A DNA stretch of 57,368 bases from Microbacterium sp. SA39 (GTDB lineage: Bacteria > Actinomycetota > Actinomycetes > Actinomycetales > Microbacteriaceae). The stretch lies in contig NZ_JXRU01000022.1 in the NCBI RefSeq assembly GCF_000967865.1, positions 1 to 57,368 of the forward strand, given 5' to 3'. The notes beneath the pieces were generated by a model. It worked only from the letters and a program-made list of their open reading frames with translations. It made no database searches and was not told where the DNA came from. Shown here piece by piece: positions 7,752 through 15,655 of this stretch. The number at the start of each line of letters is the position of its first letter. The first letter of the stretch is position 1. A program made the position numbers and the translations under genes.

Positions 7752-8452
7752 GTCATGCTCCTTGCGTTCAGTTCTGCCGAGAGGGGTGCGATGTGGAAGG
7801 TGTCCGCGAACGAGTCCAACCAGGTCTCCTCGCCGCGGACCACCGCGAGGACGTCCTGTGCGAGCGCCTCGGACGGCGAGATCTCACCGGCGATGAGACG
7901 ACGGATACCGGGACCGGCGACGATAACGGCATCCGCTTCGCCGGGGGGCAGCTGTCCGCCGGCGGGGGGCGCGTTCGGCGCCAGCTGGGCGACGCGGAGT
8001 TCGCCGTCCTGCACTGAGGCGCGGAGCGCGACGTCGCCGACATGCAGCTCGTATTCCGCGTCAGCGGAGTCATCCGCGCGGAAAGCCGTGCGCAGCGCCA
8101 TCGTGAGCGAATCCCGGGTGACCACGTCACCCTCTTCCGGCTCTCCCATCGTCTGGAAGCCCCAACGGCCGAGCGCGAGCATGATCGGCTCGAGCGCCTG
8201 ACCGTAGGGCGTGAGCTCGTAGACCAGGCCGCAGTTGAGCAGCGGGACGCGGCGGATGACCCCGCCCTCCTGCAGCTCTTTCAGACGAGTGGACAGGATG
8301 TTGGTCGGAATGCGCGGCAGGCCCAGCTTGAGGTCGGTGTATCGACGCGGGCCGACGAGCAGATCGCGCACGATGAGCATCGCCCACCGCTCCCCGATGA
8401 GCTCGACGGCGCTCGTCACGCCGCAGTACTGGCCGTAGCTGCGCGCCGCCAC
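7748..8452 (-). CDS. HxlR-family transcriptional regulator
   Basis: The 234-residue product has the HxlR winged helix in the first 110 residues: the redox- or ligand-sensing N-terminal Cys in YGQYCGV, GERWAMLIVRDLLVG, and LPRIPTNILSTRLKELQ as recognition region. The C-terminal half (about 120-234) is an extra domain, possibly SCP2-like, that likely binds a ligand. The gene lies one base after the VOC gene and overlaps the DHFR-like gene by 4 bases, so it probably regulates its own operon. Overlapping palindromes in the operon promoter (8917-8947) are good candidates for its operator. Confidence 0.88.
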   Translation of the reverse strand: MAARSYGQYCGVTSAVELIGERWAMLIVRDLLVGPRRYTDLKLGLPRIPTNILSTRLKELQEGGVIRRVPLLNCGLVYELTPYGQALEPIMLALGRWGFQTMGEPEEGDVVTRDSLTMALRTAFRADDSADAEYELHVGDVALRASVQDGELRVAQLAPNAPPAGGQLPPGEADAVIVAGPGIRRLIAGEISPSEALAQDVLAVVRGEETWLDSFADTFHIAPLSAELNARSMT

Positions 8453-8453
8453 G

Positions 8454-8891
8454 TCAGACCGACGCGGTCTGGTCCGCGACGTGCTCGGGACCGTTCTCGA
8501 TGGCCTCGGGTGTCATGTAGAGGAAGCCCAGTGAGTTGCCGTCGGGGTCGTCGAGGTCGCGCGAGTACATGAAGCCGTAGTCCTGCGCCGGCTTGGGCTC
8601 GGCCCCGCCGGCAGCGAGGCCCCGCGCGAGGATCTCGTCGACCTCGTCGCGCGAGTCACGGCTGAAGGCGACCGACACCTGGGCGACCTCGTTCGGGTCG
8701 GCGATCGGCTTGTCGGTGAAGGTCGCGAAGAACTCCCGCTTCAGGACCATGAAGTAGATGTCGTCACTCCACACGATGCAGGCGGCGTTCTCATCGGTGA
8801 ACTGCGGGCTGATCTCGCAGCCCAGGGCCGTGTAGAACGCCTTCGCGCGCTCGAGATCGCTGGTCGGCAGGTTGACGAAGACTTTGGTCAT
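8454..8891 (-). CDS. VOC-family (glyoxalase-like) protein
   Basis: The 145-residue product has the VOC start FVNLPTSDLERAKAFYTALG and a second beta-alpha-beta half ending DDPDGNSLGFLYM. The fold is that of glyoxalase and bleomycin-resistance proteins; metal-dependent isomerase or binding roles are known in the family. It is the first gene of the operon with HxlR and DHFR-like genes. AAAGGAG lies 6 bases before the ATG, a clear ribosome site. The substrate cannot be read. Confidence 0.88.
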   Translation of the reverse strand: MTKVFVNLPTSDLERAKAFYTALGCEISPQFTDENAACIVWSDDIYFMVLKREFFATFTDKPIADPNEVAQVSVAFSRDSRDEVDEILARGLAAGGAEPKPAQDYGFMYSRDLDDPDGNSLGFLYMTPEAIENGPEHVADQTASV

Positions 8892-8916
8892 GATGACTCC
8901 TTTGTCGGGGGTGATG

Positions 8917-8947
8917 CAAGCTTGTTAAAAACAAGTTAACTTGTCAA
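8917..8947 (-). promoter_or_regulatory. Promoter with overlapping palindromes, likely HxlR operator
   Basis: Read on the minus strand, a consensus -35 TTGACA (8942-8947) leads into a perfect 14-bp palindrome ACAAGTTAACTTGT (8931-8944). This overlaps a second perfect repeat, CTTGTT-AAA-AACAAG (8921-8935), and abuts the palindrome CAAGCTTG (8917-8924). All sit directly upstream of the VOC-HxlR-DHFR operon. The site also covers the last codons of the MFS gene. Confidence 0.6.
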
Positions 8948-10133
8948 TAGCAAGTTCTGACGGATCCGCAGAGTCTCGCGCCGGCCGGAGCCCGGCTCCC
9001 GCGAGTACGCCTGCCCCCGCCGTCAGCGCCGCGATCACGGCCAGTCCGACTCCCGGCACCGTCGCCGTCGCCACGGCTCCCGCGACCAGCGGACCCCCGG
9101 CATCCCCCAGCTCGCGTCCGAGTTCTGCGCTGCCCATCGTGCGGCCCATCCGCTCGGGTGGGGTCGTGCTCGCGAGGTGAGCGAAGGCGATCGGTGTCGC
9201 CACCCCCACCCCGATGCCGACGAGCAGTGCGGTCGCGATCAGAGCGACCGGATGCACCAGCGCGGCCGTGACCGCGATTCCCGCAGCGATGAGGAACAGT
9301 CCTCCCACCGTGCCGAGTCGCGTCGACACCCGCCCGCGGTCGTGCGCCGCCCCCACGAACGGCTGCGCCACGCTCGACGCGATCGCGAGCACGGTGACGA
9401 TCGCCATGCTGCCGACCGTGCCGAGCCCGGCCTCGCGACCGAGCAGCGGCAGGAATCCGACCGCCACCGCGAGCGCACCGGTCGTCGCCGCGAGCACGAG
9501 CGTCGGCACGAGGAATCCCGGAGCGATCAGCTCTCGACCGAGGTCCACGAGCGTCACCCGCTTGCGCGGAAGCACCGGCACCGCGGGCACCGCCAGCGCG
9601 ACCCACGCGGCCGCGACGACCCCCAGCACGGCGAGGGCCCAGAACAGCGCCGGCATCCCGCCCCACACCACGAGCACGGCGCCGATCAGCGGGCCGAGCG
9701 CGTAGCCGAGACTCTTCCACGAGCCGTAGCGACCGAAGTAGCGGCCGCGCGTGTTCGCGTCCGTGAGGCGCGCCACCGCGGCGGACGACGAAGGAGAGAA
9801 GGCGGATGCCGCGGCGCCCTGGCCGAATCGACCGATCACCAGCCCGAGCATGCCGGGCACGACGGCGCCGACCACCGAGAAGGCGGCGAAGGCGAGGAGT
9901 CCGCCGATGATCACCGGCCGCACGCCGATGCGGTCGCTGAGCGCCCCGAAGAGCGGCTTGAGCAGCACCTCGGCCAGGTCGTACAGCGCGAGGGTCAGTC
10001 CGAAGGCGAGGAGCGTCCAGCCGATGTCCTCGGTCTCGGCGCCGAGAGCTGCGGCGATGCCATGGGCACCGAAGGCGGTGGTGAAGCCGGCCAGATAGAG
10101 CGGAGCGAGACGGGGCGGCGAGTCGGAGGTCAC
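8925..10133 (-). CDS. Major facilitator superfamily transporter
   Basis: The 402-residue product has about 12 hydrophobic segments, the MFS loop motif GALSDRIGVRP between helices 2 and 3, and the motif GRYFGRYGSWKSLGYALGP near helix 5. The family exports drugs or metabolites; no substrate can be named. GTG at 10133 is chosen because the first membrane segment follows directly. ATG codons at 10175 and 10187 would add a non-hydrophobic tail and would crowd the divergent histidine kinase start at 10199. The 3' end overlaps the palindromic promoter of the downstream VOC operon. Confidence 0.87.
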   Translation of the reverse strand: MTSDSPPRLAPLYLAGFTTAFGAHGIAAALGAETEDIGWTLLAFGLTLALYDLAEVLLKPLFGALSDRIGVRPVIIGGLLAFAAFSVVGAVVPGMLGLVIGRFGQGAAASAFSPSSSAAVARLTDANTRGRYFGRYGSWKSLGYALGPLIGAVLVVWGGMPALFWALAVLGVVAAAWVALAVPAVPVLPRKRVTLVDLGRELIAPGFLVPTLVLAATTGALAVAVGFLPLLGREAGLGTVGSMAIVTVLAIASSVAQPFVGAAHDRGRVSTRLGTVGGLFLIAAGIAVTAALVHPVALIATALLVGIGVGVATPIAFAHLASTTPPERMGRTMGSAELGRELGDAGGPLVAGAVATATVPGVGLAVIAALTAGAGVLAGAGLRPARDSADPSELAIDKLTCF

Positions 10134-10198
10134 AGCCGATTCTCTCAGTCCGTCGCACGGGGGATGCCACGGCATCCGCTCCCCCATACGGTGGGAAG

Positions 10199-11470
10199 AT
10201 GCCTGCCGCCGACTTCGACCGCACGCCGACCGCTCGCGAGCGCCGGGGCGATCTGGTGCTCGCGGCCGTCATGTTCGTGGGCGCGATCCTCAGTGCTGCA
10301 CTCTCATCGATCTCGGAGATCTACGGCGACGAGCAGGCGGAGCTGTGGACGGCGCTCGTGTACGCGGCCTTCGCCACCGTGCCGCTGGCCTTCCGCCGGC
10401 GCTGGCCGGGCACGGTGGCCATCGTCATCGCGCTGGCCTACTTCGCCGCGGTCACCATCCGTGTTCCCGAGATCTACGTCGGCAACATCGCGATGTTCAT
10501 CGGTCTCTACACGGTCGGCGCGTGGATGAGCGATCGTCGACGCGCGATGATCGTCCGCGTCGGGATCATCGTCGGCATGTTCGCGTGGCTGCTCATCACG
10601 ATGTATCGCGACGCGATCAGCGAGGCCGACAAGGCCGACGTCGTCGCCGGCGCGATGTCGCCCTTCGTCGCCTTCATGCTGATCCAGATCCTCCTGAACC
10701 TGCTCTACTTCGGCGGCGCGTACTACTTCGGCGAGCGCTCCTGGATCGAAGCCTCGCAGAAGGCTGTGCTCGAGCAGCGCACCGCCGATCTGGAGCGCGA
10801 GCGCGAGGTCACCGCCGCGCAGGCCGTCGCCCTCGACCGCGTCCGCATCGCTCGGGAGCTGCATGACGTCGTCGCCCACCACGTCTCGGTGATGGGCGTG
10901 CAGGCGGGCGCCGCGCGCCTGGTCCTCGATCAGGACCCTGAGGAGACCCGCCGCATCCTCACCGGGATCGAAGGATCGGCGCGTGACGCCATCCAGGAGC
11001 TGCGTCAGCTGCTCGAGACCCTGCGCACGCCGGGCGGGGAGACCGCGGATGCCGCGTCGACGCTGTCGCTCGACGACATCGCCGAGCTGGCCGAGGCCTC
11101 GACCGAAGCGGGCCTGCCCACCGAGTACACGGTGATCGGAGACCCCGTCGCCGTGCCGCCGCTCATCGCGGTGAACCTGTACCGCATCGCACAGGAGTCG
11201 CTGACGAACGCGCGCCGTCATGCCGGCGTCGGCGCGACGGCAGATGTGCGCGTGCGCTATGACGACGAGGGCGTGGAGGTCGAGATCGTGAACAGCGGAC
11301 GCGCGGTCGCGCACCTGCGACCCGGACTCGGCCAGCTCGGCATGCGGGAGCGCGCCGCGGCATCCGGCGGCACCCTCGAGGTGACGCCCCGCCCGGTCGG
11401 CGGCCTGCGCGTGCGGGCCCGCGTGCCGCTTCCCGCGAGTGCCCGCCCCGCCGCGAGGAGCATGCGATGA
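10199..11470 (+). CDS. Sensor histidine kinase, NarL/DesK type
   Basis: The 423-residue protein has about five membrane helices in residues 15-180, a coiled linker, and a HisKA_3 dimerisation domain with the phospho-accepting H222 in RIARELHDVVAHH. The ATPase domain follows, with NLYRIAQESLTNARRHA (N box) and GLGQLGMRER (G box). It should sense a membrane or cell-wall signal and phosphorylate the response regulator encoded next; the ATG of that gene overlaps its stop codon (ATGA). The signal cannot be deduced. Confidence 0.93.
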   Translation: MPAADFDRTPTARERRGDLVLAAVMFVGAILSAALSSISEIYGDEQAELWTALVYAAFATVPLAFRRRWPGTVAIVIALAYFAAVTIRVPEIYVGNIAMFIGLYTVGAWMSDRRRAMIVRVGIIVGMFAWLLITMYRDAISEADKADVVAGAMSPFVAFMLIQILLNLLYFGGAYYFGERSWIEASQKAVLEQRTADLEREREVTAAQAVALDRVRIARELHDVVAHHVSVMGVQAGAARLVLDQDPEETRRILTGIEGSARDAIQELRQLLETLRTPGGETADAASTLSLDDIAELAEASTEAGLPTEYTVIGDPVAVPPLIAVNLYRIAQESLTNARRHAGVGATADVRVRYDDEGVEVEIVNSGRAVAHLRPGLGQLGMRERAAASGGTLEVTPRPVGGLRVRARVPLPASARPAARSMR

Positions 11471-12144
11471 CCGACCAGCCCATTCGCGTCCTCCTCGTCG
11501 ACGACCACGCGATGCTGCGCGCGGGGTTCCGCACGATCCTCGACATCCAGCCCGACATCACCGTCGTCGGCGAGGCCGCGACAGGAGCGGATGCCGTCGC
11601 CCAGGCATCCGTCCTCCGCCCCGACGTGATCACGATGGACGTGCAGATGCCCGACATGGACGGCATCGAGGCGACGCGGCGCATCGTCGCCGACCCGTCG
11701 ATCGCGGCTGCGATCGCGATCGTCACGACCTTCGACCAGGACGACTACCTCTACGAGGCGCTGGATGCCGGCGCGAGCGGCTTCCTGCTCAAGAACGCCG
11801 GAGCCGAGGACCTGATCGCGGCGGTGCGCGCGCTGGCCGCAGGCGACGGGATGCTGGCGCCCGAGGTCACCCGTCGCGTGCTGGCGCGGTTCGCCGCGGC
11901 ATCCGCTCCCCCACCTGCACCGCCGCGGCCGGTGCACGCGACCGCGCTCGCCGAACCGCTCACCGACCGCGAGGCCGAGGTGCTCGCTCTCCTCGCCGAC
12001 GCGCGCAGCAATGCCGAGATCGCCGGCGCGCTGTACATCGGCGAGGCGACCGTGAAGACGCACGTCTCGCGCATCCTGCAGAAGCTCGGCGCGCGTGACC
12101 GGGTGCAGGCGGTGGTGCTGGCGCTCCGGATGGGTCTCGCCTAG
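11467..12144 (+). CDS. LuxR/NarL-family response regulator
   Basis: The 225-residue product has a receiver domain with the acidic pair DD near residue 12, the phospho-acceptor D58 in ITMDVQMPDMDG, and the conserved Lys in SGFLLKNA. A proline-rich linker leads to a LuxR helix-turn-helix (LTDREAEVLALLADARSNAEIA, then GEATVKTHVSRILQKL). It is the cognate partner of the kinase just upstream, with which it overlaps by 4 bases. Likely targets are the neighbouring transporter genes, but no operator is evident. Confidence 0.94.
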   Translation: MTDQPIRVLLVDDHAMLRAGFRTILDIQPDITVVGEAATGADAVAQASVLRPDVITMDVQMPDMDGIEATRRIVADPSIAAAIAIVTTFDQDDYLYEALDAGASGFLLKNAGAEDLIAAVRALAAGDGMLAPEVTRRVLARFAAASAPPPAPPRPVHATALAEPLTDREAEVLALLADARSNAEIAGALYIGEATVKTHVSRILQKLGARDRVQAVVLALRMGLA

Positions 12145-12160
12145 CGATACCCTCGGAGCC

Positions 12161-13354
12161 ATGCCCGGCGCTGCTCCCCTGTCCCGTCCGAGATCGCCGC
12201 TGTCCCGTCCGATTCTGGCGGGGGTCGTGACCGCCCTGGTCGGTTTCACGAGTTCGTTCGCCGTGGTGCTGACCGGACTCGATGCCGTCGGCGCGACGGC
12301 CGCCCAGGCGGCGAGCGGTCTGCTCGCGGTCAGCCTCACGATGGGGCTCGCCTGCATCGTGCTCGCCTGCCGGTATCGGATGCCGATCACCGTCGCCTGG
12401 TCGACTCCGGGCGCGGCACTGCTCGCGGCGACCGGGGCGGTCGACGGCGGATGGCCCGCGGCGGTCGGTGCATTCCTCGTGACGTCGGCGCTCATTCTGC
12501 TGACCGCGCTGTGGCCGGCGCTCGGTGCCCTGATCGCCCGCATCCCTCCGTCGATCGCGCAGGCGATGCTCGCCGGTGTCCTGCTGCCGCTCTGCCTGGC
12601 ACCGATCACGGGGATCGTCGCGAACCCGTGGGGCGTCATCCCCGTCGTGCTGACCTGGCTCGTGTTCGCGCGACTCGCCCCGCGGTGGGCCGTGCCGCTC
12701 GCCTTCGTCGCGGCCGCCGCCGTGGTCGCGGCGTCGCTCATCCGCGATCGGGCGCCGTTCGACCCCGCGCTGCTGCTCCCGCGGGTCGAACTCACCGCGC
12801 CGACCTTCACGCTCGGCGCGCTGGTGGGCCTCGCGCTGCCATTGTTCATCGTGACCATGGCCTCGCAGAACGTGCCGGGCATCGCGATCATGCGCAGCTT
12901 CGGCTACGAGGTGCCGTGGCGTCCGGCGATGCTCGTCACGGGGCTCGGCACGGCGCTCGGCGCCCCGGCGGGCGGGCACGCGATCAACCTCGCCGCGATC
13001 AGTGCTGCCCTCGCCGCGTCTCCGGATGCCGACCCCGACCCGCAGCGCCGGTGGGTCGCCGGCGTCTCGACGGGCGGTTCGTACCTCGTGCTGGCCGGAT
13101 GCTCGGCCGCGTTCGCCGCTCTCGTCACCCTCGCGCCCGCGGCCGTGATCCCGGCGGTGGCGGGCCTCGCGCTGTTCGCCGCGTTCGGGTCCGCCGTGCA
13201 GCAGGCCATCGACGACGCCGGAGAGCGGATCCCCGCCGTGGTGACCTTCCTCGTCGCGGCATCCGGCATCTCCGTGCTCGGCATCAGCGCCGCGTTCTGG
13301 GCGCTGGTGGCGGGGCTGGTCGTGCGCGCGGTGCTGCACACCGGTCGGCGCTGA
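12161..13354 (+). CDS. BenE-family membrane transporter
   Basis: The 397-residue protein has 11-12 hydrophobic segments and the BenE signatures TVAWSTPGAALL (around residue 80) and ASQNVPGIAIMRSFGY (around 240), followed by GAPAGGHAINLAAI. The family is named after benzoate/H+ symport in Acinetobacter, but most members have untested substrates. ATG at 12161 lies 17 bases after the response regulator stop; the first membrane segment begins about 15 residues later. No benzoate catabolic gene is in the window. Confidence 0.88.
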   Translation: MPGAAPLSRPRSPLSRPILAGVVTALVGFTSSFAVVLTGLDAVGATAAQAASGLLAVSLTMGLACIVLACRYRMPITVAWSTPGAALLAATGAVDGGWPAAVGAFLVTSALILLTALWPALGALIARIPPSIAQAMLAGVLLPLCLAPITGIVANPWGVIPVVLTWLVFARLAPRWAVPLAFVAAAAVVAASLIRDRAPFDPALLLPRVELTAPTFTLGALVGLALPLFIVTMASQNVPGIAIMRSFGYEVPWRPAMLVTGLGTALGAPAGGHAINLAAISAALAASPDADPDPQRRWVAGVSTGGSYLVLAGCSAAFAALVTLAPAAVIPAVAGLALFAAFGSAVQQAIDDAGERIPAVVTFLVAASGISVLGISAAFWALVAGLVVRAVLHTGRR

Positions 13355-13374
13355 CCCTTCACTCCCGCTCGCGC

Positions 13375-13424
13375 TGGATCAGAAATGCAGGTTCCGGCGA
13401 CGGTTCGGCGGCATTTCTGATCCA
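13375..13424. terminator. Hairpin downstream of the BenE-type gene
   Basis: TGGATCAGAAATGC (13375-13388) is perfectly mirrored by GCATTTCTGATCCA (13411-13424) around a 22-base loop. It lies 20 bases after the stop codon. There is no T-run, so it may be a repeat element as much as a terminator. A similar half-motif, GCTGGATCAGATGC, occurs near 37784. Confidence 0.5.
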
Positions 13425-13516
13425 CGCTGGCTTGGAAGGGGGGTCCGACTCGCGGGGTCCGCCGCTCGGGGGATGCCGTGGCACCCGGTGATCCCTAGCG
13501 TGGGGGCATGCGATGT

Positions 13517-13542
13517 ACTGAGCGAGCGGAGTGAGTCGAAGT
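13517..13542 (+). repeat. REP-like element abutting the ABC ATPase start
   Basis: CTGAGCGAGCGGAGTGAGTC followed by GAAGTG is a relative of the element at 4355-4388. It runs into the GTG start codon at 13541, and its GGAG (13528-13531) is the only Shine-Dalgarno-like sequence for that gene. Confidence 0.55.
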
Positions 13543-14434
13543 GACCGGAAAACTCGAACTGACGGGCATCACCAAGAGCTACGGCTCGCGGCGCGTGCTC
13601 GATGATGCGTCCTTCACGGTGTCACCGGGACGGTTGACGGGTTTCGTCGGCGGCAACGGCGCCGGCAAGACCACCACGATGCGGATCGTGCTCGGGCTGC
13701 TGTCGTCCGACGGCGGCCGGGTCGATCTGGACGGTTCCCCGCTGACCGCCGCCGACCGCCGCCGCTTCGGCTACATGCCCGAAGAGCGCGGCCTCTACCC
13801 GAAGATGAAGGTGCTCGAGCAGATCGTGTACCTCGCCCGCCTGCACGGCTACGGCAAGGCCGAGTCGACGACGCGGGCCACCGAGCTGCTCACCGAGCTC
13901 GGCCTCGGCGAGCGGCTGAACGACACGATCGAGTCGCTGTCGCTGGGCAACCAGCAGCGCGCGCAGATCGCCGCCTCGCTCGTGCACGACCCGGAGGTGC
14001 TGATCCTCGACGAGCCGTTCTCCGGCCTCGACCCGCTCGCGGTCGACGTCGTCGCGGGCGTCCTGCAGGCGAGCGCCGCGAAGGGCGCCTCGATCCTGTT
14101 CTCCTCGCACCAGCTCGACGTCGTCGAGCGCCTCTGCGACGACCTGGTGATCCTCGCCGGCGGCACGGTCCGCGCCTCGGGCTCGCGTGACGGGCTGCGC
14201 GCCGAGCACGCCCGCGACCGGTACGAGCTCGTCTCGACCGGCGACGCCGGGTGGCTGCGCACCGAGCCAGGTGTCTCGGTCATCGACTTCGAAGGCGGCT
14301 ACGCCCTCTTCGACGCCGACGGCCCCGAGACGGCGCAGCGGGTGCTGCGCAGTGCGGTCGAGCGCGGCGATGTCGCGAGCTTCGCCCCCAAGCATCCGTC
14401 CCTCGCACAGATCTTCAAGGAGGTCATCCAGTGA
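13541..14434 (+). CDS. ABC transporter ATP-binding protein, NatA/DrrA type
   Basis: The 297-residue product has Walker A GGNGAGKTT (around residue 38), the signature LSLGNQQRAQIA, Walker B VLILDEPFSGLDP and the switch His in SSHQLD. The C-terminal 80 residues form the accessory domain of the NatA/DrrA group. It energises the ABC-2 permease encoded next, with which it overlaps in GTGA. Such pairs export sodium, drugs or lipids. The start is GTG, reached through the REP element described above. Confidence 0.92.
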   Translation: MTGKLELTGITKSYGSRRVLDDASFTVSPGRLTGFVGGNGAGKTTTMRIVLGLLSSDGGRVDLDGSPLTAADRRRFGYMPEERGLYPKMKVLEQIVYLARLHGYGKAESTTRATELLTELGLGERLNDTIESLSLGNQQRAQIAASLVHDPEVLILDEPFSGLDPLAVDVVAGVLQASAAKGASILFSSHQLDVVERLCDDLVILAGGTVRASGSRDGLRAEHARDRYELVSTGDAGWLRTEPGVSVIDFEGGYALFDADGPETAQRVLRSAVERGDVASFAPKHPSLAQIFKEVIQ

Positions 14435-15549
14435 GCCCTTCGACAAGCTCAGGGACCCAGGGTCCCGGAACGCCGTCTGTCGCCAACGGCGTCTGGCTCG
14501 TCGCCGAGCGCGAGATCGGTTCCAAGCTGCGCAGCAAGGCGTTCCTCATCTCCACCGGCATCCTGCTGCTGCTCGCTCTCGCGGGCATCGTGATCGGCGG
14601 ATTCGCGAGCAAGAACGCCGCCTCGGAGACGATGCCGGTGGCTGCGACCTCCGAGACCGCCGCAGCCGTCTCCGCGCTGCCGAACGTCACGGTGACCGAG
14701 GTCTCGGATCAGGACGAGGCCGAGCAACTTGTCCGCGAGGAGAAGGTCGACGCCGCGGTGCTTCCCGGCAGCGGTGCATCGGACTTCACGATCATCGCCC
14801 TGAAGGATGCGCCGAGCGATCTCGTCGCGGTGCTCTCGCAGGCGCCGGAAGTGCAGATCCTGGAACCGGCGACCACCAACCCGCTGCTGCGCTACTTCAT
14901 CGCGATCGCCTTCGGGCTCGTCTTCATGATGGCGGCGGCGACCTTCGGCGGCACGATCGCGCAGAGCATCGTCGAGGAGAAGCAGACGCGTGTGGTCGAG
15001 GTGCTGCTCTCGGCGATCCCCGCGCGCACGCTGCTGGCCGGCAAGGTGGTCGGCAACACGATCCTCGCGATGGGGCAGATCCTCGCGCTGGCTGCGGTGG
15101 CGACGATAGGACTGATCGTCACGGGCCAACGAGAGGTGCTGTCGACGCTGGGCTCGCCGATCATCTGGTTCGCGGTGTTCTTCCTGTTCGGGTTCATCCT
15201 GCTCGCCGCGCTGTTCGCCGCTGCGGCATCCATGGTCTCCCGCCAGGAGGACATCGGCTCGACGACGACCCCGATCACGATGCTGGTGATGGCGCCGTAC
15301 GTGCTCGTGATCATCTTCAACGACAACCCGCTGGTGCTGACGATCATGTCGTACGTGCCGTTCTCGGCCCCCGTCGGGATGCCGATGCGGCTGTTCGTCG
15401 GCGAGGCGCAGTGGTGGGAGCCGCTGCTGAGCCTGGTCATCCTGCTCGCGAGCTGCGTGGCGGCCATCGTCGTCGGCGCGAAGATCTACGAGAACTCGCT
15501 CCTGAAGATGGGTTCGCGCGTCAAGCTCAGCGAGGCGCTGCGCGGCTGA
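14431..15549 (+). CDS. ABC-2 family permease, NatB type
   Basis: The 372-residue protein has one N-terminal membrane helix (about residues 40-65), a soluble loop, then five or six helices, as in NatB. GTG at 14431 is preceded by AAGGAGG at the right distance, so it is well supported. The first 14 residues after the start (SPSTSSGTQGPGTP) are encoded by a REP-like sequence (CCCTTCGACAAGCTCAGGG), so the N-terminus appears to have been created by repeat insertion. The gene is coupled to its ATPase and ends just before a strong hairpin. Confidence 0.9.
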   Translation: MSPSTSSGTQGPGTPSVANGVWLVAEREIGSKLRSKAFLISTGILLLLALAGIVIGGFASKNAASETMPVAATSETAAAVSALPNVTVTEVSDQDEAEQLVREEKVDAAVLPGSGASDFTIIALKDAPSDLVAVLSQAPEVQILEPATTNPLLRYFIAIAFGLVFMMAAATFGGTIAQSIVEEKQTRVVEVLLSAIPARTLLAGKVVGNTILAMGQILALAAVATIGLIVTGQREVLSTLGSPIIWFAVFFLFGFILLAALFAAAASMVSRQEDIGSTTTPITMLVMAPYVLVIIFNDNPLVLTIMSYVPFSAPVGMPMRLFVGEAQWWEPLLSLVILLASCVAAIVVGAKIYENSLLKMGSRVKLSEALRG

Positions 15550-15558
15550 CGCGGCATC

Positions 15559-15640
15559 GCCGAGACCCCGCCTTCGCGCCGAGACCCCCTGTTGCGGATG
15601 CCCGCGACAGGGGGCTTCGGCGCGAACCGGGGGTCTCGGC
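15559..15640. terminator. Long bidirectional hairpin between convergent genes
   Basis: GCCGAGACCCCG at 15559-15570 pairs with the closing CCGGGGGTCTCGGC, and the inner CGCCGA and CCCCCTGT pair with ACAGGGGG and TCGGCG, leaving a loop of about 14 bases. It lies exactly between the ABC permease and putA, which converge, so it probably ends both transcripts. Confidence 0.7.
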
Positions 15641-15655
15641 GTCAGGAAACTGGCG

